Shown one piece after another: positions 26,709 to 35,970 of a stretch of DNA of 64,000 bases. Position 1 is the first letter of the stretch, and every line of letters begins with the position of its first letter. This stretch comes from Marinobacter sediminicola. GTDB lineage: Bacteria; Pseudomonadota; Gammaproteobacteria; Pseudomonadales; Oleiphilaceae. Location: NCBI RefSeq assembly GCF_031157525.1, contig NZ_JAVIXR010000004.1:248001-312000 (forward strand), in the 5' to 3' direction. The position numbers and the translations under genes were made by a program. The notes under the pieces were generated by a model, which saw nothing but the letters and a program-made list of their open reading frames with translations, did not search any database and was not told where the DNA came from.

Positions 26709-28448
26709 ATGACCCCGTACGATTTCATCATCGAAGGCGGCCGGTACTTCGACGGCTCTGGCGCACCATCTTCCATTCGCAATCTGGCGGTCAAAGACGG
26801 CCGCATTGCGACAGTTACTGCAGACACCATTCCCCATGATCAGGCCGACCGAGTAATCGACGCCGCTGGCAAATGGGTTACACCGGGATTTCTGGATACT
26901 CACACCCATTACGATGCCGAATTGCTGGTGAGCCCGAGCCTTTCCGAATCGGTTCGTCATGGCGTAACGACGGTGCTGGTGGGTAGTTGCTCGCTAAGCA
27001 TGATCTGCAGTGACTATGAGGATGCCTCAGACATTTTCACCCGCGTTGAAACTGTACCGAGGGAGCGGGTACTGCCCATCTTGAAGGAGCACAAAACCTG
27101 GTCGACCCCAAAACAGTGGGTAGAGCACATCAAGCAGATGCCCCTTGGCCCGAATGTTGTCAGCTTGCTGGGCCACAGCGACATGCGAGTTGGGGTGATG
27201 GGATTAAGCCGAGCCACAGATTTGGCCGTCCAGCCCACCGAAGAAGAAATGCAGATCATGGAAGGTTTGCTGAAAGAGGCGCTTGATGAAGGGTTTCTCG
27301 GCCTGTCGACGATGTGCCTGAAGTGGGACAAGGTGGATGGTGATCGGGAGTGGTCCAAGAGCTTGCCCAGCACTTACGCCAAGTGGGGCGAGGTCGCACG
27401 TTTGAACAAGTTGGTGCGCCAGTATAACCGGGTACACCAAGGCGCGCCGAATGCCGCTACGCCCTTGCAGATTCTGCAATACGTGCGGGAGTGTGTGGGC
27501 TTGTTGCGGCGGCCGTTAAAAACCACCTTGATCAGCCAAATGGACTTGAAAGGCAGCGCCGCGCTCACAACCCTCACCAGACTAACTTCAATGTTTACCA
27601 ATGCCCTGCGGGGAGACTTTCGCTGGCAGGTGCTGCCGACACCTTTCACGGTATACGCAGACGGGATTGATGTTGTGTTCTTTGAAGAGTTTGGGGCAGG
27701 GGAAATGGCTCTGGACTTGAAAGACGCGGTGGAGCGAAACGACCTCCTGCAAAGTGAAGAATACCGCCGTAACTTCCGCAAATTCTATGGTGAGAAACTG
27801 AGCCCTCGGGTTTGGCAAAGGGATTTCGGTGACGCCATGATCATCGACTGCCCCGATGAATCACTGATCGGTAAGAACTTTGAAGAAGTGGCCAGCGCAA
27901 GGGGTATCCATGTTGTGGACTTGTTTCTCGATCTGGTTGTGGAGTTCGGTAAAAAAATACGCTGGTACACCACGGTCGGAAACCACCGAAAACAGGTTCT
28001 CAAGCGGCTGGTAAAAGACCCCACCACACTCATTACCTTCAGCGATGCTGGCGCCCACATCCGCAATATGGCCTTCTACAACTTGCCGCTTCGCATGTTG
28101 AAACTGGTTCAGGAATCCATCGACGAGGGTGATGCGGTGATGACCATGGAGCAGGCCGTTCACCGCTTGACGGGCGATCAAGCCGATTGGTTTGGCATCG
28201 AAGCCGGCAAGATCCGGGTGGGTGATCGAGCCGATCTGGTGGTATTGGACCCAGCAGGGTTTGCACAGAACCTCGAAGAGGTTTCCTGGGGCGAAATGGA
28301 AAACTTTGACCTTCAAAGACTGGTCAACCGCAACCCGGGCATAGTGAAAACCGTTATGATTAATGGAAAACTGGCGGTGGATAAAGAGCAGTTCTTGCCG
28401 GAGTTTGGTCGCGAGTCGGGCTACGGTTCGTTTATTCCCGCCCGTTGA
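26709..28448 (+). CDS. D-aminoacylase-like amidohydrolase
   Basis: 579 residues of the amidohydrolase superfamily, N-acyl-D-amino-acid deacylase branch. Metal ligands are in GFLDTHTHYDAEL (HxH, about residues 63-65) and the catalytic Asp in TFSDAGAHIRNMA late in the barrel; a C-terminal IRVGDRADLVVLDP closes the small beta-sandwich. It hydrolyses an amide or similar bond, but the branch is functionally mixed. First of three same-strand genes (next gaps 38 and 53 nt), likely an operon with the flavoprotein and the ThDP enzyme. A TTATC-CT-GATAA palindrome lies upstream (26654-26665). Confidence 0.85.
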   Translation: MTPYDFIIEGGRYFDGSGAPSSIRNLAVKDGRIATVTADTIPHDQADRVIDAAGKWVTPGFLDTHTHYDAELLVSPSLSESVRHGVTTVLVGSCSLSMICSDYEDASDIFTRVETVPRERVLPILKEHKTWSTPKQWVEHIKQMPLGPNVVSLLGHSDMRVGVMGLSRATDLAVQPTEEEMQIMEGLLKEALDEGFLGLSTMCLKWDKVDGDREWSKSLPSTYAKWGEVARLNKLVRQYNRVHQGAPNAATPLQILQYVRECVGLLRRPLKTTLISQMDLKGSAALTTLTRLTSMFTNALRGDFRWQVLPTPFTVYADGIDVVFFEEFGAGEMALDLKDAVERNDLLQSEEYRRNFRKFYGEKLSPRVWQRDFGDAMIIDCPDESLIGKNFEEVASARGIHVVDLFLDLVVEFGKKIRWYTTVGNHRKQVLKRLVKDPTTLITFSDAGAHIRNMAFYNLPLRMLKLVQESIDEGDAVMTMEQAVHRLTGDQADWFGIEAGKIRVGDRADLVVLDPAGFAQNLEEVSWGEMENFDLQRLVNRNPGIVKTVMINGKLAVDKEQFLPEFGRESGYGSFIPAR

Positions 28449-28486
28449 ATTCGGGGTTCACACATTTAGCCTGAAGGGGTTCCTTA

Positions 28487-30100
28487 ATGGGCAACCAAAT
28501 TGCCTCAGACACTCTTGTTATTGGCGGCGGAATTGCCGGTATCGTCACCGCACTGGAACTCCTTCGGGCGGGTAAAACCGTTACGCTGGTAGACAAGGAT
28601 ACGCCGGAGCGTTTGGGCGGGCTGGCACTTTGGGCGTTTGGCGGGATGGCTCTGGTTGGCACACCGTTGCAACGCAAACGGGGTATTTCGGATAATCCCG
28701 AGCGGGCTCTGAAAGACTGGATCAGCTTCGGTGAGTTGGATACCGGCGATGAGCATTCCCTGGCTTGGGCTCGTTATTATGCGCAGAACTCCTGCAGCGA
28801 AGTGCACGATTGGCTGAAAGCGGAGGGAATCAAGTTTTTGCCTGCGGTGAACTGGGTTGAACGAGGCCGGTCAGGTGAGGGAAACAGTGTGCCGCGCTAT
28901 CACATAGTGTACGGCACCTCCCGTGAGCTCACTTGCACGTTAATTTCCGCCATGCGCGATGCTGGCAAGGAGAATCGACTCACCATTCTCCATCGGCACA
29001 GCGTTGACGCCCTGGACTACAGTAGTGGCCGTGTTACAGGTGCCAGCGCCACGAATGATGAAACCGGTGAGCGCGTCAGCTTTACTGCAAACCGAGTGGT
29101 GGTGGCCACCGGTGGAATCAACGGCAGTCATCAAGAGGCCCGCGCCAACTGGCCGCAAGATCGCCCCATGCCGAAAACAATGCTGAATGGGGCGCACCCT
29201 CACGCCGATGGAAAACTGCATCACGAAGTGGCTAACAAGCTGGGCGGTGTAATCGTCAACCCAGGCGAAATGTGGAACTACGCCGCCGGCTTTCATCATC
29301 CCTATCCTCATTTTAAAGGCCACGGTTTGTCGACCATCCCGTGCAAATCTGCCCTGTGGCTTGATCACACCGGCAAGCGGATTGGCCCGGAGCCACTGGT
29401 CACCGGTTTCGACACCCATTGGCTTTGCCAGCGTGTTGCCGAACAGGAACAGCCCTGGACCTGGCATTTGTTGAACTGGCGCATCGCGGCAAAGGAATTC
29501 GCCATATCCGGAGCCGAGCACAACCAGCGTATACGCGACAAACAGTTGGTTCGCTTTGTGTTCGAGACGCTCACCGGCAATCACAATCTCGTCAAACAAA
29601 TGGCCCGTGAGAGCGATGAATTTCTCGTTGCAGACACACTCGCTGAACTGGCCGATAAAATGAATACGCTTACCCAGTCCCACGATGTTGATCCGGCCAC
29701 TCTGCAGGCTACCGCTGATGCGTTCGATGCAAACTTCGCCGCGGGCAACAAGATTGAAAATGATGAGCAGATTCGTCGAATTTTGCAGGCCCGAGAGTGG
29801 GGGCCGGATAAACTACGCACCTGCAAGCCTGCGCCACTTCAAAAGAAAGGCGCCGGTCCTTTCATTGCCGTGCGCATGCAATTGATTACCCGTAAAAGCC
29901 TTGGTGGGTTGCGCACTGATCTTATGTCTCGCGCGCTTGGGGGCGATAACCAGCCGATACCAGGGCTCTACTGTGTGGGTGAAGCAGCCGGTTTCGGTGG
30001 TGGCGGGTGTAACGGCAAACGGTCACTGGAAGGCACGTTTTTGCCCGGTTGTATTTTGACTGCACGTGCAGCAGCACGGTCGATCTTGTCGGGCTCATGA
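28487..30100 (+). CDS. FAD-dependent dehydrogenase (3-ketosteroid-1-dehydrogenase/fumarate-reductase-like)
   Basis: 537 residues. The N-terminal FAD loop is LVIGGGIAGIVTALELLRAG, and the C-terminus GLYCVGEAAGFGGGGCNGKR with LEGTFLPGCILTARAAA is typical of the FAD_binding_2 family that includes succinate dehydrogenase/fumarate reductase flavoproteins and 3-ketosteroid delta-1 dehydrogenases. Such enzymes introduce or reduce a C=C bond next to a carbonyl. The exact substrate is unknown. AAGGGG precedes the ATG. Middle gene of the trio. Confidence 0.85.
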   Translation: MGNQIASDTLVIGGGIAGIVTALELLRAGKTVTLVDKDTPERLGGLALWAFGGMALVGTPLQRKRGISDNPERALKDWISFGELDTGDEHSLAWARYYAQNSCSEVHDWLKAEGIKFLPAVNWVERGRSGEGNSVPRYHIVYGTSRELTCTLISAMRDAGKENRLTILHRHSVDALDYSSGRVTGASATNDETGERVSFTANRVVVATGGINGSHQEARANWPQDRPMPKTMLNGAHPHADGKLHHEVANKLGGVIVNPGEMWNYAAGFHHPYPHFKGHGLSTIPCKSALWLDHTGKRIGPEPLVTGFDTHWLCQRVAEQEQPWTWHLLNWRIAAKEFAISGAEHNQRIRDKQLVRFVFETLTGNHNLVKQMARESDEFLVADTLAELADKMNTLTQSHDVDPATLQATADAFDANFAAGNKIENDEQIRRILQAREWGPDKLRTCKPAPLQKKGAGPFIAVRMQLITRKSLGGLRTDLMSRALGGDNQPIPGLYCVGEAAGFGGGGCNGKRSLEGTFLPGCILTARAAARSILSGS

Positions 30101-30153
30101 TTCAGCCAAAGCAGCTAGCTGGATGTTGATAAAAAATAACAAGGAGAATAGCG

Positions 30154-31809
30154 ATGAACGGTGCCCAAGCCCTGATGAAAACCCTGGTGGACGCTGGTAT
30201 TGAAGTCTGTTTCAGCAACCCGGGTACCAGCGAAATGCACTTTGTAGCGGCGCTCGATGATGAACCAAATATGCGCGCTGTGCTGGCACTGTTTGAAGGC
30301 GTGGCAACGGGTGCGGCCGATGGCTACGCCAGGATGGCCGACAAACCCGCCGCAACGTTGCTGCACCTGGGCTGCGGCCTCGGCAATGGCCTGGCCAATT
30401 TGCACAATGCCCGCAAGGGTAAAGTGCCGGTTGTAAACATCGTTGGTGATCACGCCATTGACCACGTGAAATACGATGCCCAGCTGCAGTCCGATATCGA
30501 AACCGTCGCCCGTAATGTGTCACCGGGTTTTGTCCGAACATCTCAAACCACGGCCGAACTGTGCAAGGATGCCGTGGACGCCATCACCACCGCACGCGGC
30601 CTGCCCGGCCAGGTAGCTACCCTGATTCTGCCCGCTGATGTCTCGTGGGGAGAGGGTGGTAGCCCCTGTGCCTTGCCGAACCAGGAAGAGTCTCCAGTGG
30701 CCGATGCCGGTGCCATTCAAGGTGCGGTTGACGCCATTCGCTCCGGGAAGAAAACAGCACTGTTGCTGGGTGGCAGAGCTCTGCGGGAACCGGCATTGAT
30801 GGCCGCCGCTAAAATTGCCGCCGCCAACGGTGTGAAATTGCTGGCAGAAACCTTCCCGACACGTATTGAACGCGGCGAAGGCTTGCCCCCGGTTGAACGC
30901 GTGGCTTATTTAGCAGAACTGGCGGGCGTTCAATTGGTCGACATTGAGCACCTTATTCTGGTAGACAGCAAGGCTCCCGTTTCCTTCTTTGGCTACCCCG
31001 GAAAAAAGAGTTATCTGGTGCCAGACAGTTGCGCTGTTCACACCTTGTCCAGCCCGGAGCAGGATGCCCGGGCCAGTCTTGAAAAACTGGCTGAGGCACT
31101 GGGAGCCAACAATGCCCAGCCCGAGATTCAGCAGCTGCAGCGCCCGTCGGCACCCCGTGGCCGCCTCTCCGCACCCAAAGTCTGTAAAGCCGTTGGCCAT
31201 TACCTGCCAGAGAACGCCATTATTATCGACGAGGCCATCACCTCAGGCCTCATGCTGAACGCCCTGACCGCTGGCTCACCTCGCCACGACATGATTGCCC
31301 TCACCGGAGGTGCCATTGGCCAGGGCTTGCCCAACGCTGTGGGCGCCGCGATTGCTTGTCCCGAACGGCCCGTGATTGCGCTCATTGGCGACGGCACGGC
31401 TATGTACACCATCCAAGCACTCTGGACCATGGCACGTGAGCAGTTAAATGTGACTACCATCATTTTCAATAACGCGTCTTACTCGGTGCTCAATATTGAG
31501 CTGGAACGTGTAGGCGCGGAAGAGGTGGGAGAGAAAGCGAAATCCCAGTTGGATCTGAATGGCCCTGTGCTGAACTTCGCCCAGCTGGCCCAGGGCATGG
31601 GGGTTCATGGCGTTCGGGTAGACACTGCCGAGGCTTTCAATCACGCCCTTCAATATGCGCTGTCACAGCCAGGCCCTCACTTGATCGAGGCCATGGTTCC
31701 GGAGTCCCTCAGCGGTTTGAAACGGAAAATCCTGCCTTGGGTATTGCGCTCATTACCGAGTTTGCCTGTGTCGGTCACTCGTACCCTGAAGAATAAGATT
31801 GCCCCCTGA
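30154..31809 (+). CDS. Acetolactate synthase-like thiamine diphosphate enzyme
   Basis: 551 residues with the three-domain ThDP-enzyme layout. The catalytic Glu lies in LFEGVATGAADGYARM (about residue 49), where typical synthases have HEG rather than FEG, and the ThDP/Mg motif is IGDGTAMYTIQALWT through NNAS near residues 410-445. The family includes acetolactate synthase, benzoylformate decarboxylase and related lyases; the absence of an ilvN-like small subunit argues against branched-chain biosynthesis. AAGGAG before the ATG. Last gene of the amidohydrolase-flavoprotein-ThDP set, ended by a perfect hairpin. Confidence 0.85.
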   Translation: MNGAQALMKTLVDAGIEVCFSNPGTSEMHFVAALDDEPNMRAVLALFEGVATGAADGYARMADKPAATLLHLGCGLGNGLANLHNARKGKVPVVNIVGDHAIDHVKYDAQLQSDIETVARNVSPGFVRTSQTTAELCKDAVDAITTARGLPGQVATLILPADVSWGEGGSPCALPNQEESPVADAGAIQGAVDAIRSGKKTALLLGGRALREPALMAAAKIAAANGVKLLAETFPTRIERGEGLPPVERVAYLAELAGVQLVDIEHLILVDSKAPVSFFGYPGKKSYLVPDSCAVHTLSSPEQDARASLEKLAEALGANNAQPEIQQLQRPSAPRGRLSAPKVCKAVGHYLPENAIIIDEAITSGLMLNALTAGSPRHDMIALTGGAIGQGLPNAVGAAIACPERPVIALIGDGTAMYTIQALWTMAREQLNVTTIIFNNASYSVLNIELERVGAEEVGEKAKSQLDLNGPVLNFAQLAQGMGVHGVRVDTAEAFNHALQYALSQPGPHLIEAMVPESLSGLKRKILPWVLRSLPSLPVSVTRTLKNKIAP

Positions 31810-31837
31810 CACGGGAAACCCCATGTCTTGGCGCTGG

Positions 31838-31869
31838 GGTAATCCCCCCATTTATTAGGGGGGATTACC
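31838..31869. terminator. Bidirectional perfect hairpin terminator
   Basis: GGTAATCCCCCC (31838-31849) pairs perfectly with GGGGGGATTACC (31858-31869), loop ATTTATTA. It separates the convergent ThDP-enzyme and AraC genes. Its C6/G6 core and GGTAA flank resemble the hairpin at 17881-17912. Confidence 0.75.
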
Positions 31870-31922
31870 GGATCAGCCTCTGAACTAAGGCAGTTAGGCG
31901 GTGGTTCGGGAGAGTGCTGAGT

Positions 31923-32945
31923 TCATTTGCGACCAATTAGCTGTTTGCGATACTGCAGCGGCGACACGCCAAACCAGTCACGGCAAGCTCGGTTAAAAGC
32001 AGATTGCTCAGAATAGCCAAGTAATCCGGAAATCTGCGTTAGCTTCAGGTTTGGTTCCGTCAAATACAGTTTCGCGAGTTTAATTTTTTCGGCATTGAGC
32101 AGCTGCGCAAAAGAGGTTCCTTCCTTGGCCAAACGGCGCTGCAGTGTGCGTTTGTCTATGTGGAAGTGGTCAGCAACCACGTCACTTTTGCATTGCCCTG
32201 TAGGTAGCAGAGTAACGATGAGGCGGGTTACGTCCTCAAAGAGGCTCTGTGCGTTCGGAGGCCGCTGGGAAGATAAGTACTGTTCCGCGAGTCCAAACGT
32301 CTGGTGGTCTGCACTTGATAGAGGGTGCTGAAACGTTTGCGTCGGCCACCGCATGCCACACCAGCTCTGATTAAAGTGCACCTCGCAGCCAAACACTTCC
32401 CGATAGATGTGAGTTTCAGCGGCCTGGCCGTGGAGAAAATGGACGCTAGAGGGTTTGAAAAGGTTGCCACACAACAATTTCATTACTTGCATTGAGTTAG
32501 AGAGACTCAGCTCATAGCTTTGACGGTGATATCCTCCAGCATTCTCATCATCAATGTTAAATTCAAACTTTATGTTCTCAGAGCCTGATGAGTTGCTGTG
32601 TGTTGCTCTTATGCTCAAGGCGGGGCTGTGAAGGTGAAGGTAGCGGCTAATATTGTTGATTGCCTCACCTACGGTGCCCGAATTGCGGGCAATAACGCTG
32701 ATTGGCCCGAGAATATCCAGCCCTTGGGACTCCGCAAGCTTTAAGCCAAGCTCTGGGTAGTCCAGCGTTTTAGCTGTGTCTTCAAGAAGGTCGGCGAGGT
32801 TTCGGAACGGCAAAAAGCTGCTGTCATCCCGGTGTTCATCTGAAGGGATGTTGTATTTTTCCAGCAGGGGCAGTGGGTTTTCACCTCTTTGCGCTATAAG
32901 CTTTTCGAAGCCCCTCAGGTTAGTTGCTCTGATCAAGTTAGCCAT
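31923..32945 (-). CDS. AraC family transcriptional regulator
   Basis: 340 residues: an arabinose-binding-type N-terminal domain (about 20-205) and a C-terminal double HTH with ERIKLAKLYLTEP-like (EKIKLAKLYLTEPNLKLTQI) and LLGYSEQSAFNRACRDWFGV. It resembles the OruR/ArgR-like group often placed beside catabolic genes for lipids or ketones. It is divergent from the monooxygenase-hydrolase pair across a 131-bp gap containing three phased TTGTC repeats, so it probably activates that pair. Confidence 0.9.
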   Translation of the reverse strand: MANLIRATNLRGFEKLIAQRGENPLPLLEKYNIPSDEHRDDSSFLPFRNLADLLEDTAKTLDYPELGLKLAESQGLDILGPISVIARNSGTVGEAINNISRYLHLHSPALSIRATHSNSSGSENIKFEFNIDDENAGGYHRQSYELSLSNSMQVMKLLCGNLFKPSSVHFLHGQAAETHIYREVFGCEVHFNQSWCGMRWPTQTFQHPLSSADHQTFGLAEQYLSSQRPPNAQSLFEDVTRLIVTLLPTGQCKSDVVADHFHIDKRTLQRRLAKEGTSFAQLLNAEKIKLAKLYLTEPNLKLTQISGLLGYSEQSAFNRACRDWFGVSPLQYRKQLIGRK

Positions 32946-32990
32946 GCGGGTACCGCTCCAGCGGATCAGGTGTCGTGATTTATTAAAAAT

Positions 32991-33014
32991 TTGTCTCGTT
33001 TTGTCAATATTGTC
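32991..33014. promoter_or_regulatory. Three phased TTGTC direct repeats, candidate AraC-type binding site
   Basis: TTGTC occurs at 32991, 33001 and 33010, that is at 10- and 9-bp steps, so all three face the same side of the helix. The site is 60-85 bp before the monooxygenase start, between divergent regulator and target. Confidence 0.5.
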
Positions 33015-33076
33015 AAGGTGGCGTTTGCGAGAATCAAAATTAACGTTGGTTGACTAATAACAAGAAGGACACTCGA

Positions 33077-34579
33077 ATGACTACCAAACACTACGACATC
33101 ATTATTATCGGTGCCGGGCTCTCCGGCATTGGAACGGCAAGCCACATAGCCCGGGAACACCCCGGAAAATCTATGGCGATATTGGAACGTCGAGAAAATG
33201 TAGGTGGCACCTGGGATCTGTTCCGTTATCCCGGCATACGTTCCGACTCCGACATGGCGAGTTTCGGGTTTAACTTCAAACCTTGGTATTCCGACAAGGT
33301 GCTGGCCCAGGGTGATGGTATTCGTGAGTATGTGCGTGAAACAGCACAAGAGTTTGGGCTGTACGAGAAAATCCACTTTGGCCTGAAACTCAAAAACTCT
33401 GATTGGTCCACCAAAGATCAAAAGTGGGTCCTCACCTCTGTGCAGGAAGCCACCGGCGAAGAGAAGGTGTTGAGCTGCAACTTCCTCGTTAACTGTGCCG
33501 GGTATTACAACTTCGATCAGGGCTACCGCCCAAGCTTCCCCAAGGAAGAACTCTTTAGCGGGGACATCGTTCATCCCCAGAGCTTGCCTGAGGATTTCGA
33601 TTACAGTGGTAAAAAAGTGGTGGTCATCGGCAGTGGAGCTACGGCAATAACACTGGTGCCGTCCATGGCGGATAAAGCGGCAAAAGTTACCATGCTGCAG
33701 CGCTCACCCAGCTACATTATGTCTTTGCCGAACACCGATAAAATCTCCATGGTGTTGAACAAGATTTTGCCAAAGGCCTGGGTGTTCAAACTGGCCCGTC
33801 GACGCAACATCCTATTTCAACGTGCTATCTACCTGGCTTGCCAGCGTTGGCCCAATGCGATGCGCAAGATGTTTTTGTCGCACATGTACAAACATGCGCC
33901 AAACGTAGATAAACGCCACCTTACACCTGAGTACATGCCCTGGGACCAGCGCTTGTGTGCGGCGCCCGATGGCGACTTTTTCGAAAGTTTGAACTCCGGT
34001 AAGGCGGAGATGGTAACCGACCACATCGACCAATTTGATGAAACGGGCATTGTGTTGAAATCCGGCCAGCATATCGAAGCAGATATTGTGGTTGCGGCCA
34101 CTGGGTTGAATATTCAGTTGATGGGTGGATCCACGCTCAGTATCGACAACGAAGAAGTGAACCTGCCCGGAAAAATGGCCTACAAGGGCATTTTGATTCA
34201 GGACGTACCCAATTACGGGTGGATTTTTGGCTATACCAACGCGCCCTGGACCCTCAAGTGCGATATTGGTGGGCGCTATTTGTGTCGACTGCTCGCTCAC
34301 ATGGACAAAGCGGGAATGCGAGTCGCCACAGCAGTAGACAAAGGGAATAACGCGACCGATGCGAGTGTGCTGGAAGGGTTTGCACCTGGCTATATCATGC
34401 GAGCAATCGACAAAATGCCCCGGCAGGGTAAGGCCGATCCTTGGAGGATAACCATGCATTACGGTAAGGATAAAAAAATGCTGGTTAACGACTCTGTGGA
34501 TGATGGGAACGTGCAGTTTGAAGCTGCAGCTTCCGCATCCTCCCGGGAGTCAGATCTTCAGCAAGCCGCTACGGCCTGA
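33077..34579 (+). CDS. Flavin-containing monooxygenase, Baeyer-Villiger type (EthA/MymA-like)
   Basis: 500 residues from the ATG with AAGGA upstream; an earlier in-frame start at 33050 is unlikely. The FAD loop IIIGAGLSGIGTASHI is at the N-terminus, FRYPGIRSDSDM follows, and the NADPH loop is VVVIGSGATAITLVPSM. The Baeyer-Villiger fingerprint region reads FSGDIVHPQSLP (160-171), where Leu170 replaces the usual Trp. It is expected to insert oxygen into a ketone or oxidise a heteroatom. The next gene is an alpha/beta hydrolase 30 nt away, fitting ester formation followed by hydrolysis. Confidence 0.86.
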   Translation: MTTKHYDIIIIGAGLSGIGTASHIAREHPGKSMAILERRENVGGTWDLFRYPGIRSDSDMASFGFNFKPWYSDKVLAQGDGIREYVRETAQEFGLYEKIHFGLKLKNSDWSTKDQKWVLTSVQEATGEEKVLSCNFLVNCAGYYNFDQGYRPSFPKEELFSGDIVHPQSLPEDFDYSGKKVVVIGSGATAITLVPSMADKAAKVTMLQRSPSYIMSLPNTDKISMVLNKILPKAWVFKLARRRNILFQRAIYLACQRWPNAMRKMFLSHMYKHAPNVDKRHLTPEYMPWDQRLCAAPDGDFFESLNSGKAEMVTDHIDQFDETGIVLKSGQHIEADIVVAATGLNIQLMGGSTLSIDNEEVNLPGKMAYKGILIQDVPNYGWIFGYTNAPWTLKCDIGGRYLCRLLAHMDKAGMRVATAVDKGNNATDASVLEGFAPGYIMRAIDKMPRQGKADPWRITMHYGKDKKMLVNDSVDDGNVQFEAAASASSRESDLQQAATA

Positions 34580-34609
34580 GGCCAACCTACGATAAAAAGA
34601 GGGAAGGGT

Positions 34610-35425
34610 ATGGATAAGGTGCACAGCGGTAAGCCGACGGTCTTACTGATTCACGGGATGTGGAGCGATCAGAACACTCTGAGCGATGTGAAAGAGGCTT
34701 TTGTTGCTCAAGGGTATACTGCGGATTCTTTGTGCCTCCCATACCATGTCCCCAAAGCCGAGCATACGGAGGCCAGCCGGGCGAAACTGGCCAAAACCCG
34801 TGTACAGGATTATGTGGCATATATTGTTGAGCAGGTGGAACGCCTGGATGCTCCGCCCATTCTGGTAGGGCATTCAATGGGCGCGCTCTTGGCCCAGTTG
34901 GTGGCCGCCCAAGTACCCTGTGATCGGTTGGTTCTCTTATCCTCCGCGCCACCCGCAGGCATAAACGGCCTGAGCTGGTCGGCAATTCGAACCTTGGGGC
35001 GCAACCTGTTGCGATTCCCCTTGTGGACGAAGGTGACTGAAGTCGGGCTGGCCAATGTGGAGTACGGCATTGCGAATGCCCAAAGTGCGGCTGTACAGAG
35101 AGACATATACGAAAGCTGCACTTATGAATCTGGTATGGCCACTTTTCAGATTAGCATTGGTTCTTTGCTGGGGCGCAGGTCTGCCACATACGTGAACACT
35201 CAGGGCATCGAGTGTCCGGTTCTGATAGTGGGTGGCACCGCCGATAGAATTACACCCATAACTATTCAGCGCAGCATCGCTAAGCGCTTCGGGAAGCAAG
35301 CTTCCTTGATCGAAATAGAAAATTGCTGCCACTGGACGGTGGGTGGGGCATATTTCCCGGAGGTTCGGGCTGAGATATTCGAGTGGCTGGAAGTTAAAGT
35401 TCACTCCCAGCCACTTACGGGTTAG
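34610..35425 (+). CDS. Alpha/beta hydrolase
   Basis: 271 residues with the oxyanion region LLIHGMWSDQNTL, nucleophile elbow GHSMGALLAQ (Ser about residue 87), acid in GGTADRITPI and His in ENCCHWTVGG, so the triad is complete. It has no signal peptide. Following a Baeyer-Villiger-type monooxygenase in the same transcript, it may cleave the ester or lactone product. GAGGGAAGGG lies upstream of the ATG. Confidence 0.86.
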   Translation: MDKVHSGKPTVLLIHGMWSDQNTLSDVKEAFVAQGYTADSLCLPYHVPKAEHTEASRAKLAKTRVQDYVAYIVEQVERLDAPPILVGHSMGALLAQLVAAQVPCDRLVLLSSAPPAGINGLSWSAIRTLGRNLLRFPLWTKVTEVGLANVEYGIANAQSAAVQRDIYESCTYESGMATFQISIGSLLGRRSATYVNTQGIECPVLIVGGTADRITPITIQRSIAKRFGKQASLIEIENCCHWTVGGAYFPEVRAEIFEWLEVKVHSQPLTG

Positions 35426-35431
35426 GCCTTA

Positions 35432-35881
35432 CTATGGCGCCAATGCCGCCTTTACAAAACTTGCCAGTGCACCGCCAAGCTTCTCAGCTACCGCGCATTC
35501 GGGAACCTCATGGCGCTTGGCCAAATACGTCGGGTCGTTGTAACCCAGCCATACTTGTCCTGATTCGTCTTCCCAAACCAAGGCCTTGAGTGGCAGGTCT
35601 ATGCCGACAGTTTGTGCGCACTTCATGAACGGGGTTCCGCCCTGTGCATTGCCAAAAATCAGCAACTCAGTAGGCCTGAGCGCCATACCTGCTTTTTCAG
35701 CTCCTGCTGCATGATCTATGCGCGCGAAAACGTTCAAGCCTTTGCCTTTCACAACGTCTTCGAACTTGTTCATGGTTTCTTCAGCGCTGTAGGGGCTCTT
35801 AACCGAAATCAGGCCAGCGGCTTGGGCTTGGGCGAAAGCCATCACCAGAAGGAGTGCGACAGCGTACTTGATTGTCTTCAT
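35432..35881 (-). CDS. Periplasmic DUF302 protein
   Basis: 149 residues from the ATG at 35879-35881 with GAGG upstream. It has a signal peptide (MKTIKYAVALLLVMAFAQAQ) and a DUF302 body: VKSPYSAEETMNKFEDVVKG, FARIDHAAGAEKAGM, LRPTELLIFGNAQGGTPFM and VWLGYNDPTYLAKRH. Family function is unknown. It lies after the TRAP permease with a 90-bp gap and may be separately expressed. Its 3' end is convergent with the hydrolase gene, only 6 bp apart. Confidence 0.88.
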   Translation of the reverse strand: MKTIKYAVALLLVMAFAQAQAAGLISVKSPYSAEETMNKFEDVVKGKGLNVFARIDHAAGAEKAGMALRPTELLIFGNAQGGTPFMKCAQTVGIDLPLKALVWEDESGQVWLGYNDPTYLAKRHEVPECAVAEKLGGALASFVKAALAP

Positions 35882-35970
35882 GATATACCTCGATGACGAT
35901 GTTTGTGCCTGCAGTACGACCTTCTGTCGCACGTGGTTTCAAATTCAGCCTGTCACCTGCTCCGCCTTCG

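Noticed and set aside
30154..31809. Housekeeping acetolactate synthase (ilvB/ilvI)
   Set aside because: No regulatory subunit or ilvC nearby, FEG instead of HEG, and the context is catabolic.
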